From Sinonovacula constricta (taxonomy: Eukaryota; Mollusca; Bivalvia; Cardiida; Solecurtidae), in contig CM017571.1 in the NCBI GenBank assembly GCA_007844125.1, positions 33,154,613-33,218,612 of the forward strand: a DNA stretch of 64,000 nucleotides. The letters are read 5' to 3'. Below are positions 24,070-34,400 of the stretch, piece after piece. The notes under the pieces were generated by a model. That model worked only from the letters and a program-made list of their open reading frames with translations. It did not search any database and was not told the origin of the DNA. Each line of letters starts with the position of its first letter. The stretch's first letter is position 1. A program made the translations under genes and the position numbers.

Positions 24070-24283
24070 TCTGCTGCGCTGGGTAAATTAAAATTGATTT
24101 AAATTTGAAGCCGCCACGAAGTTTTATCGGCATCGTACTGTAGTCAGCTGTCACCCGAGCTACCATCTTTGTTTTGACGTCTGTCTCAAAAGTAGTCCCA
24201 TTTAGGGAAATGGCCGAGGGGATCCGACTACCTGCATACATCCGAGAGATGATTCGTGAATTACATGAGGTGTTCCGATTGAT
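24070..24283 (-). repeat. dispersed repeat A, copy 2, inside the Tc1-type element
   Basis: Matches 12140-12360 from GCTGCGCTGGGTAAATTAAA to GAGGTGTTCCGATTG at roughly 85-90 percent. Tc1 transposase similarity resumes (DRFGGG) within one codon of its right end, so the junction marks an insertion or recombination point. Confidence 0.75.
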
Positions 24284-24709
24284 CGTTTTGGAGGTGGTAT
24301 TGGTAATGGTCTGGGGAGTTAATCATAGGTGATATAAACTGGTGATACTGATCAAGTTTTACGCCCATTTGTTGTTTCTTTCCCACAACAGAACCCTGGC
24401 TGTTTTATGCATAATACTGCAAGGTCATATACCGCTGTACTTGCCAAGAAAAATCTCGCTACACATAACGTTAACGCCTTTCCTTGACTGGCTAGCTCTC
24501 CGTGCATGAATCACATTGGACATTTATGGGATTTGATTGGTCCAGGAGCAATGAAAAAACAAGAAATCAACAGTATCAATGACTTGTATGCAGCCTTAGT
24601 ACATGAATAGAACGCCATTCCCGCCAACGTCGCAAGACTTCACGTCAGTTCTATACGGTCTAGTACACTTGCGTTGATCCGTAGACGAGGTGGGCACAAC
24701 AGATACTGA
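24281..24709 (+). pseudogene. Tc1-like transposase, C-terminal catalytic fragment
   Basis: The order of blocks is DRFGGG, VLRPFVV, FMHNTARSYTA, SPCMNHIGHLWDL, LYAALVHE and the terminal RRRGGHNRY before a stop. This is the end of DD34E-type transposases. In the family consensus the second catalytic Asp lies in the DNARPHTA block and the Glu in NPIEHLWD. Here those positions read His and Gly, and there are in-frame stops and a frameshift. The protein is inactive. Both substitutions are read directly. Confidence 0.82.
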
Positions 24710-24958
24710 TAGACTGTCACGTAACTAGAAAATTATTCAAAGTTATAAAAATCACAAGTCTGCAGCTTTTACTTTTTACCCCTCCTTTATTACACGTAAA
24801 ACACAATTCTGATATTACAAAAATTTCAATCAAAAGTAAACCATTGTGTAGTTTATACATATTTGCAAATGTCGATACCAAATATACCAATAATTTGCTT
24901 AAAAAGCACACACGATTTCCCTTTAACCAAGTGCACACTTTTCTTAGCGTGTCAGTAT

Positions 24959-25629
24959 TGTTGTGTACAGTAGTACACCAGCGTTTAAGGTTACGCTCGT
25001 CAGGTTAAGAGGTTTTTATCGCTGTAGTATTAATGACGTATTTTGCATGACGTAGCATTCGCAAACAGCTAGCAAGAAAAGGATCATGCTCGAAAATTCA
25101 TTTGTTTATTTTTTACTGGGTTTCGTGAATGTTAAGGAGACTTCTGCGTTCTAAAAATTCTTTGTTTCCATATAAGGGCTTGTTAGCCAATTTAAGTTTA
25201 AGTTTGGACATATAGTTTGGAAATACTTGCAGCTTCTATATTAAACCTTTCTGTGTTGGAACTTACGTGGACTTATTAAATTCTACAGTCATATAAATAT
25301 TAAAGTGTTGGATTTGGAATTATATTAATTACATTCGTGTATTGTTCTACCTTTGGATTATTTCAACTGTGCGTATCTACGATGACATTCTACCGAAAAC
25401 TTTTCGGGGTCGGAAAGAGGCCTTTCCGCGGCAAACATTTATTTTGCATTCTCAAATTTTGTCTGATATATTTGTTATTATTTTGTTACGCCTTAGATTT
25501 AATTGTTTATTTAAATAAAACATTATTGTACTAGTTTGTTGCTGGTTTGTTCTTTCTGTTACACCATTTCGTCGTTTAGTAAACGTGCCATTTTATAAAT
25601 AAATCTTAAATAGCGACACGGGTCGTAAC
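24959..25629 (+). mobile_element. solo-LTR-like element, copy 2, with 5-bp target duplication
   Basis: It aligns end to end with 5343-6416 minus the MITE, starts TGTTGTGTACAG and ends GGGTCGTAAC. The 5-bp duplication AGTAT flanks it (24954-24958 and 25630-25634). Its left duplication overlaps the last bases and TA of the Tc1-type element, so the LTR element landed exactly on that boundary. It contains AATAAAACATT, probably the LTR polyadenylation signal. Its segment 25405-25431 differs from copy 1 and resembles the 191-bp satellite. Confidence 0.75.
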
Positions 25630-25719
25630 AGTATTACATATTGAACGTGATTAATGCGTTTAACGATACCAGAGTGTTTCAAAATATTTGTCAAGTTTTA
25701 CCAGAGGGTTTTTAGAAAC

Positions 25720-25870
25720 TGCTTCATCATCATCATTATCATCATCAGAAACTGCTTCATCATCATCATCATCGTCGTCGTCATTGCATAATCATTATCA
25801 TTTTTTTTTTTTTTTTTTTATCATCGTAATTTTAAAACAAAGCATTATCATTATCATTATCATGACAACA
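25720..25870. repeat. (TCA)n, poly-T and (TTATCA)n simple repeats
   Basis: Two TCATCATCATCA-type blocks are duplicated around AGAAACTGCTTCATC. They are followed by a T run of about 19 at 25801-25819 and TTATCA repeats. The Ser- and Ile-rich frames across it are not genes. Confidence 0.85.
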
Positions 25871-25989
25871 ACCACTAAAAGCAATTTCATTATAACCGTT
25901 TTTAAATAACCGACTTTAGGGAACGAATTTTGTCCATTCAACATTACACAAATTGTAGTATGTAAATTTATTTAATAATTCTATATTTA

Positions 25990-26195
25990 TTCTTTTGTTA
26001 CATCACGCCGACACAATTATTTCATATTGGCCAGCTTATTATTGATGGAAGAAGACCCAAGATTTATAACTGGGTAGAACCAACGGCGCACCTTCCAACA
26101 TGAAAACTCTCGACCCGACCGGGAATCGGACCTACGCGGTGATGGGCTGAGAATTTACAAGTTGGCATCTCTTAACGCAATTTCACGGGCGCCAC
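25990..26195 (-). mobile_element. tRNA-like SINE remnant
   Basis: On the - strand an A-box-like GTGAAATTGCGTTAAGAG is followed by CAACTTGTAAATTC, an anticodon-arm-like TGT loop, then GGTCCGATTCCC as a B box. An unrelated body follows. I found no second copy in the window and no target duplication. It could be a decayed SINE or a tRNA pseudogene. Confidence 0.45.
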
Positions 26196-27818
26196 CTATT
26201 AATTCTATGTAATGTATATCGAGAACGTAAAATTCCTTCTGTAATTATCTCACGAGTCTTCATGTCAGTGATGAAATCGATTATGGACTCTAAATTACAC
26301 GTACAATTACATGTACATCAGTGGCAGATAAAAGCAAATTGGTTCCTTCAGAGAGCTGACCCCAAACTGCGTTCCTACAGGGCCTCTCCTTTTATGTCAT
26401 ACATTATAAATTTGATATCAATTCGAAATATATATATTTTGATTTTAGAAAGACAGCCCATTAAGAAGGTCACAAAAGCATAACTGGAAATAACAATTTA
26501 ACTGTCTTTGTGTTTTTGTGCGTGCGTGCGTGCGTGCGTGCGTGTGTGTGTGTATCGGGGTATAAATACCTCACTCGAGTGTAATTATATTCGTTACCGC
26601 AGCTTCGACCTTTTATTAACGGAGACACTGGAAGATAATCCGGATAGAACCACAAATCCCTCTAGGAATAGCTGGACGACCTGCTGACATAAATGTGATC
26701 TTGCCGCCTTGGACCCGAACTCATGCTGGAAGGCCTAGTGGTTCTGATTTTGGTGGAAAAAAAACACACACTTTCCTTCAACAAGACAAAGGTTAATCAT
26801 TTTTTGTTTCATGACTTTCATGGGCCCCCATACCTGACAACAGCGTGATGAATTAATACATCATCGTTTATTTAGAGTTTTTAGGGCAGGACGGACCAGA
26901 AAAGTCAGCTTCTAATCATCACTCTCACTTGATCTTGACTCCCTTTAGTGTGTTATATGATTCACGATGGAGCTCGCAATGTAAGTTAATAAGTAGCCCT
27001 ATAGCCCACGCCCAATTTGCACTACTTTGAAAGGGGGCGCTTCGTATAGACGTCATGTTTCAAGGAGGTTATTCCTATTTGCAAAAAAAGGCATGATGTC
27101 ATTTTAAAGGTGATTACAACCATTAAGTATGACTCTTCCATTCGCTTTGTGAAACATCTTTTCTTTAATTTATAGTAAATGAATTGCCATCCTATCTTGT
27201 GGCTGTCAGTCTCTGATCAAAGCGCAGGAATTAAACTAAAGCCGCTTTTGTTTTTATTACTTATGCTTATAAAGCGATGATAATAAATTTACTGTAAATA
27301 TGCAGACACTCTATCAAAAACTTTTTGTGTCTGGGTTTGTTTGTTTTTAAATTTTGGATTAAGATTGTTTCATAATTAACAATGATAATGCTTAAAGGTT
27401 AATAGCATGTTACCGATCAATCTCTACAAAGGTGACTTTTCCTGATTGTACATTGGCCACACACGTATTTAGTCGGTATCCTTGGTGGGACAATGGTTTT
27501 CGGAATAACCATAAATATTTATTTTAGCCATATAACTAATCTATGAGCTGTACCGGTCTAAAGCAATTCAATATTATGTAGCATAACACGGCAAAAACAC
27601 ATTGTTAAAATGTCATTGTGGCATATTCAAACGACAAATATGTCATACAGCTCGTTTGCTCCACGCCGTAAAACATCACATTTAACAGAAATATGTTGTT
27701 TTGTTTCCGTTACGATTTTTTTCTCCAAAAAATATCTAATTATAAACAATAAACTGCTCATTGTGTTTTTTTTGGTGTTATTTAAGTGCTTAAACCTTGC
27801 TTCTGACTGGACCTTTCA
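26196..27818. other. intergenic, with a (GTGC)n(GT)n microsatellite at 26519-26552
   Basis: A GTGC run passes into GT repeats at 26519-26552. No coding exon was found in the rest. Confidence 0.45.
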
Positions 27819-27822
27819 TTAA

Positions 27823-28265
27823 AGGTGCTACCCAATAGTTTGTCTTTATTAAATAGATGTATCAATCAACCTACCACAGCTCTGGGGAAGAGGAGCATAA
27901 TTTCTGCATAAACTCATACTTGAGTCTAAGTAAAAACTATGTTGACATCTAAATGTATTGTTCGGCGGTACTAATCACGGAAAATCACCCTAAAAGATCA
28001 TTCTTTCCAAATCTATACAAGACGAGATACTGGTGTCTGCTAAAAATAGAAATATCGACGTCCGAGGACATTACCTAGATGATAATATAAATCGCTTCCA
28101 AAAGTTAGTTTTCTCTGGTTTTCTTAGTTTAAAATATCTCTCTCTATAGGAAATACCTGTTTGTAATGAGGATTATGGTTATTCACACAGGTCGGAGACA
28201 TCAATAAACAACATTTTGCAGGACCTTTTCATGTAACACTGAATTATTTGGTTATTTAAAGGAAA
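27823..28265 (-). repeat. dispersed TTAA-AGGTG family, longest copy
   Basis: It begins AGGTGCTACCC directly after TTAA (27819-27822). In reverse orientation it carries the landmarks seen at 60585-60900 (GCAGGA-CTTTTCA, a TATTT-GATTATTT-like block, GGAAATA-CTGTTTG) and at 4741-5060 (GACGTCGATATTTC-like, TAGATTTGGAAAG, GAGTTTATGCAGAAA). It joins the pieces seen in the other copies and implies an ancestor of about 440 bp or more. Confidence 0.65.
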
Positions 28266-29152
28266 AAATACGTCAATTTTGTAATATTGGTGAACATTTT
28301 GTATGAGGAGCACATAATCGAGGGCAACAAAATTTATTTTACATTATATTCAGAAGAAAAAACACACAAACCGATGTCTGTACGTTCTGTACGTTCCGTT
28401 TTGCGTTGACGCATTATAGCTGGATCTAAACGTGTCTTGTTTTGATTTTGTTTTTTTGTTGCTTTTTTGTTGTTTTATGATTAAAAAACAAGACAAATGC
28501 TACTAACGTCATATGAGCAAAATGATTATTGAATAAATGTCATAAATCTTATTTTTTTGTATTAAACGCGGAAGAGGCACACGCGGACGAAAAGGCTCAT
28601 TATGAAATGTCACGCCCACCAGCGTAAACATCATTTTTTATAATAACAAATGCTTGGTTTAATTGCGTAGGTTTCGAAGTGAATTAAAATACATTCTAAT
28701 TGCTGAGATTTAATTACATATGTCAGAATAACAAATAGACTCACTGGAAGGGTAATTATGTCAAATAAGAATATCCGAACAATTGTCGTGATTCAATGCT
28801 AATAGACTCGTCATTGGTAAAGGAGGATAATGATAAGAAAGGCTAATTCTCTCATTTTGTTATATGTCAGAGTGTTGGAGGCCATTAATTCGCTCTTTGG
28901 TTTTGTTTATGAGCCTCATATCTACAACTGGACACTGATTTAAACTCTTTGACTTTTGAGAACGATTTATAGGACTTAAGCGTGGGATCAGATTTGCCAG
29001 CTTCCGCTGGGAGTAGTCTGATCAGGATCTGTACCTTTAGCTGTCGAGCCTCTATCAGTATGTTTTGTAACCTTTAATCGTCGTTAAAAACTAACATTTT
29101 TATCGTTGATTTATAAATTAAGCACAATAAATTGCGTATGGTTAACATAAAC
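28266..29152. other. intergenic, nothing recognised
   Basis: AT-rich and TAAT-rich sequence, which could be regulatory, but nothing specific supports that. No gene found. Confidence 0.4.
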
Positions 29153-29163
29153 CCCATCTATTG

Positions 29164-29437
29164 TGACCGCCGCAATAGCTCTGTTGGTAGAGCGTCGGCT
29201 TGCGGATCGAGAGGTCGCGTTCAAATCACGGCCGGGTCAAACCAGAGACTTTAAAGTTGGTAGTAGTGACTTCCCTCCTAACGCTTGGGGCTAAGGGGAC
29301 TGCATTACGCCTGACTCGTCGGTGTCAGTATAATTGACCGGCCGGGTTCATTCCCTGGGCACCTCATAAGTGCCCCTGTGCTATAATGATATAAATGTCG
29401 CTGCACAGTATCGGCAAAAATGCCGGCAAATTCCAAT
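29164..29437 (+). mobile_element. second tRNA-derived SINE family
   Basis: The head has an A box (TAGCTCTGTTGGTAGAGC), an anticodon-arm-like CGGCTTGCGGATCG and a B-box-like GCGTTCAAATCAC. A body of about 200 bp follows, distinct from the SINE at 7016-7318. Flanking duplications CCCATCTATTG (29153-29163) and CCCGTCTATTG (29438-29448) match at 10 of 11. Acceptor pairing is poor, so this is not a working tRNA. Confidence 0.8.
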
Positions 29438-29879
29438 CCCGTCTATTGACAAGCTATCTTAGATAAGTATCGTACTTACAATTCGTGTTGGACGATTTGA
29501 ACATTGCAAGAAGGCGTCAAGACACAGATCGTACAAGTACACAGTACACGGGGTCTTTGTAATTACCGGAACAGTATCTGCTGGCTGCGCATGTCAAACA
29601 CTGGAACATAAATTTCAATGGGGCATTAATTTTAGTACATCCGTTGTTTCAGTGGTTTTAGTATTATAAACGTGTTCATGGGGCAGGTATTGTAGTGATT
29701 TTATTTTAAGAAGCATGTTGTTTTATACAACGTCTTTAAATGTGTGCATTGAGATGTACAATTTATGTAGCCCATAAATAAAAAATAAAAAAACCCAATG
29801 CAGCGCTTAAATGACAACCTGTAAACATTTTCAGTTCTTCTCGTAATATAATGTTTTCTCTTAGTAGCTCACTCATTTA

Positions 29880-30840
29880 AAGGTCGTCAGGATAATCAAG
29901 GTATTTGCCTTTATCATCAGGAATCATGTGAATGCTCTCACCAAATTTTGCAATGAGTTGTCTCTGAATATGTTTTAGTGGACACGTTGACCTCTTTTAT
30001 ACCCATATCAGATAAACAGACAGTTAGTTTCCTTGTCAACTCAGTCAGCCTTACAACTTTGGGTTTCTGACAGAGATCATTCCTAACAAAAGTGAAAAAT
30101 TCATCATAACAGAGTTTTTCAATTCTGGCATACAAAACATCAGGATTGGACTCACTTTCCATTGATGTAGTTGAGCAACAGGCTAGATTGTTATTGTCAT
30201 CGGTAGACTTCTAGGAGGTCTGGTGTAATCACGATAACACTGACCATGGAAATGGCCTTCTGCAGCCACTAGCTCTCTGAAAAGGAGGGCGATAACTAGA
30301 GTGTCATTGTTCCGTACAGCTGCAGCCTTGATTGTGTCATCTCCACACACATCAATGTACTGTATCAGTTGCTTTCTTGTTTTTGTGTGCTTTATATATC
30401 TACTGGTCTTCAAACAAAATGTGCATACATGTTCATAAACTGTTGAACTAGATGATGCTGGGACCGATAACCTTCGCCTTGGGAAACCTCGAGACTCACA
30501 AGGCTTATGCTGTGATGAACTAGCCTGCTTTGTGTTAGCTTCCAAGTCCCTTTTCTTTGTAAATTTATTTCGACACTTCCGATGATAGTATACCTCAGGT
30601 ATGGCACCATCTGGAGATTTTGCAGAAATGCTAAGAATGGCATCATAACCCCTTGTTTCAGCTGCACGAACAAGCTGTGTCCAGGAGTCAAACGTCCTTC
30701 TTTGCATTCAAGTCAGGATCGTTTTAGATGCAGTTAAAAATGCAACATATTCGCGGCCGTTTCCATGGTATTTCGATGTCTTCACGATCACCATCTCTTT
30801 CTGGTTGCCCTTCAGACATACTTTTGTCTTCATGGGCTCC
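29880..30840 (-). pseudogene. frameshifted ORF of a multicopy Cys/His-motif protein family
   Basis: On the - strand, 30707-30183 is open for 174 codons. It contains PEVYYHRKCRNKFTKKRDLE and then HVCTFCLKTSRYIKHTKTRK, a CxxC-type finger with downstream His and Cys (FHGQCYRDYTRP). Upstream, RICCIFNC can be read across a stop. Downstream, after a frameshift, comes PDVLYARIEKLCYDEFFTFV (30162-29938), then in another frame HIQRQLIAKFGESIHMIPDD. From general knowledge, proteins with this pattern occur as many unannotated copies in molluscan and cnidarian genomes and probably belong to a mobile element. The function is unknown to me. At least two frameshifts and a stop make this copy non-functional. 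Confidence 0.65.
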
Positions 30841-31346
30841 CATCCCCATCGTGACTTAGCCTAAAAACTGGAAGAAAAAAATAAGGAGTATGAGGACGGT
30901 CAGCAATGTCCATTGCTTGTAGCCGACAACAAACGTCTCAGATTACTGTTTATAAAAAGGGACAGCAATTGCAAATTAATTTAAAATTGTTTTGTTCTCT
31001 ACTAGGTGTATTTTTTGCTGTTGGGACTCCTAATTTTTAGTATTTTGCCATACATTCCAAATAAAAGGTGTTGCATCGCGGCCAAAAAATATGCACTTTC
31101 ATTGTGTCAGTTTCTTGAATCTAAGTGTTCCGGTGTTGAATACATAAAAAAACTAACACTTGGCTAAACAATTTCAACGTTCATTGTGAATTATGAGTTC
31201 TTTTTCTGCAAGGTTTTTGTTTATTCCACAAGCCGAACCTATAAAAATCCGGCCAGCATTTTTAATCATTTAAGCCACTGTTCTACACCTTCAAATCAGC
31301 ATTACCGTTTTCTATGCGCGGACCAATGGGTGATTTCCTACCATTT

Positions 31347-31348
<2 letters not shown>
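30841..31348. other. intergenic, nothing recognised
   Basis: No gene or repeat recognised. Confidence 0.45.

Positions 31349-31388
<40 letters not shown>
31349..31388. repeat. (TA)n microsatellite
   Basis: About 19 TA units. It adjoins the truncated MITE fragment and may derive from that element's TAGATATATACAC segment. Confidence 0.9.
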
Positions 31389-31391
<3 letters not shown>

Positions 31392-31393
31392 CA

Positions 31394-31449
31394 CAGTTAT
31401 AATCCCCCGCCCCCAACCACCACCACCAAATTTTCAGGATCTGCCCCTG
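31394..31449 (-). mobile_element. truncated hAT-like MITE end
   Basis: The reverse complement starts CAGGGGCAGATCCTGAAAAT, followed by a GGTGGTGGTGG and G-rich stretch as in the element at 2435-2715. The rest is replaced by the TA repeat and minisatellite. Confidence 0.65.
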
Positions 31450-31479
31450 CTTTAAATGTCATAAAAAAGGCATCCACCC

Positions 31480-34400
31480 ATTTCACACCCTTCTACAATA
31501 TCCATCTTCTATACCGATATATACAACCAATCTTCACACACATATTAACACCCCCTCACACTCATTTTTGCAACCAACCTTCCTGCCCATCTTTACACCC
31601 GTCTACAAACTCACCTTCTACATCCACCTTACAACCAAACTTCACGCGCATATTCACACCCCTCTCCTACATCTATATCTTCATAACCCTCTTGTACAAC
31701 CCTCGTCTGCACGTATTCCCACACATCTTGTACACCTATGTTCTCATCAAACCTTTTCACCTATCTTCACATCAATCTTCGACACCTATCATGGATATAT
31801 ATCTTCAAAACCAACCTTCAAGCACATCTTCACAGTCTTTCTTCTACATTCATCTTCTACACCATCTATACAACCAATGCTTAGACCCATCTCTACAACT
31901 AATCATCACGCAATTTACCACACACATCTTCTACGCCGGTCTTCTTATATACATCTTCAGCATCCATCTTTACAAACAGCATTAAGAACCATCTTCTACA
32001 CTCTTCTTCTAAATCCTTCTTCTACACCCATTTCTTCACCTACCAATCTTCTACACCCACCCATCTTCTACACCCACCGATCTTCTACACCCACCCATCT
32101 TCTACACCCACCCATCTTCTTCACCTACCTATCTTCTACACGCATCTCCTACACTCATCTTCTACACGTATCTTCTACACCCAGCTTCTACACCCAGCTT
32201 CTACTCCCATCGCCTACACCGATCTTCTACACCCAGCGTCTACTCCCAGTTTCTACTCCCATCGCCTACACCGATCTTCTACACCCAGCTTCTACTCCCA
32301 GCTTCTACTCCCAGCTTATACACCCATCTTTTACACTTATTTTCTATATTTATCTTCTACATTTATCTTCAAACACCCATCTTCTACGTCCATCTTTACC
32401 AACAGCATTTAGACCCATCTTCTACACCAATCTTCTACTCCCATCGCCTACACCGATCTTCTAAACCCAGCTTCTAATCGCAGCTTCTACTCCCAGCTTC
32501 TACACCCATCGCCTACACCGATCTTCTACACCCAGCTTCTACTCCCAGCTTCCACTCCCATCGCCTACACCGATCTTCTACAACCAGCTTCTACTCCCAG
32601 CCTCTACTCCCAGCTTCTACACCCATCGCCTACACCGATCTCCTACACCCAGCTTCTACTCCCAGCTTCTACACCCATCTTTTACACTTATTTTCTATAT
32701 TTATCTTCTACATTTATCTTCAAACACCCATCTTCTACGTCCATCTTTACCAACACCATTAAGACCCATTTTCTACACCCATCTTCTACTCACATCGCCT
32801 ACACCGATCTTCTACACCCAGCTTCTAATCCCAGCTTCTACTCCCAGCTTCTACACCCATCGCCTACACCGATCTTCTACACCCAGCTTCTACTCCCAGC
32901 TTCTACTCCCATCGCCTACACCGATCTTCTACTCCCAGCTTCTACTCCCAGCTTCTACACCCATCTTTCGCACTTATCTTCTATATTTACCTTCTACATT
33001 TATCTTCAAACACCCATCTTCTACGTCCAGCTTTACCAACAGCATTAACACCCATCTTCTACACCCATCTTCTACACTTATCTTCTACATTTATCTTCTA
33101 CATTTATCTTCTACATTTATCTCCAAACACCCATCTTCTACACCCATCTTCTACATCCATCTTCTACATCCATCTTCTACACCCATCGTCTACACTTATC
33201 TTCTACATTTATCTCCAAACACCCATCTTCTACGTCCATCTTTACAAACAGCATTAAGACCCATCTTCTACACCCATCTTTTACACCAATCTTCTACACT
33301 TATCTTCTACACCCATCTCCTACACCCATCTTCTACACCCATCTTCTACACCCATCTCCTACACCGATCTCCTACACTTATCTTCTACACTTATCTTTAA
33401 ACACCCATCTTCTACGTCCATCTTTACAAACAGCATTAACACCCATCTTCTACACTTATCTCCTACACCCATCTTCTACACTTTTCTTCTACACCCATCT
33501 CCTACACCTATCTCCTATACCCATCTTCTACACCTGTCTCCCACACCTATCTCCTACACCCATCTTCTACACCCATCTCCTACACCCATCTCCTACACCC
33601 ATCTTCTACACCTATCTCCTACACCCATCTTCTACACCCATCTTCTACACCCATCTCCTACACCCATCTCCTACACCTATTTCCTTCTCCCATCTTCTAC
33701 ACCTATCTCCTACACCCATCTTCTACACCCATCTTCTACACCCATCTCCTACACCCATCTCCTACACCTATTTCCTACACCAATCTCCTACACCTTTCTC
33801 CTACACCCATCTTCTACAACCATCTCCTACACCCATCTCCTACACCTATTTCCTACACCCATCTTCTACACCCATCTACTACAACCATCTCCTACACCCA
33901 TCTTCTACACCCATCTTCTACACCCATCTTCTACACCCATCTCCTATACCTGTCTCCTATACCTGTCTCCTATACCCATCTTCTACACCTATCTCCTACA
34001 CCCATCTTCTACTCCCATGTCCTATACCCATGTCCCACACCCATGTCATACACCCATCTCCTACACCCATCTCCTACATCCATCTTCTACACCCATCTCC
34101 TACACCCATCTCCTACACCTATCTTCTACACCCATCTCCTACACCCATCTCCTACACTTATCTTCTACACTTATCTTTAAACACCCATCTTCTACGTCCA
34201 TCTTTACAAACAGCATTAACACCCATCTTCTACACTTATCTCCTACACCCATCTTCTACACTTTTCTTCTACACCCATCTCCTACACCTATCTCCTATAC
34301 CCATCTTCTACACCTATCTCCCACACCTATCTCCTACACCCATCTTCTACACCCATCTCCTACACCCATCTTCTACACCTATCTCCTACACCCATCTTCT

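Larger units (their letters stand above)
21494..24955 (+). mobile_element. dead Tc1/mariner-type transposon, about 3.46 kb, internally disrupted
   Basis: Terminal inverted repeats of about 28 bp start CTGGCACCGCAAAAG on the left, and as CTGACACGCTAAGAAA on the right when reversed. Both share AGTGTGCACTT. Each end is flanked by TA (21492-21493 and 24956-24957), the hallmark duplication of Tc1/mariner elements. Inside are an N-terminal transposase fragment (from about 21766), a satellite block, a fragment of dispersed repeat A and a C-terminal transposase fragment. The size, well above the usual 1.3-2 kb, comes from the inserted material. Confidence 0.82.

Noticed and set aside
29164..29240. 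tRNA gene on the + strand
   Set aside because: The acceptor stem does not pair well, and the sequence continues into a SINE body bounded by an 11-bp duplication.
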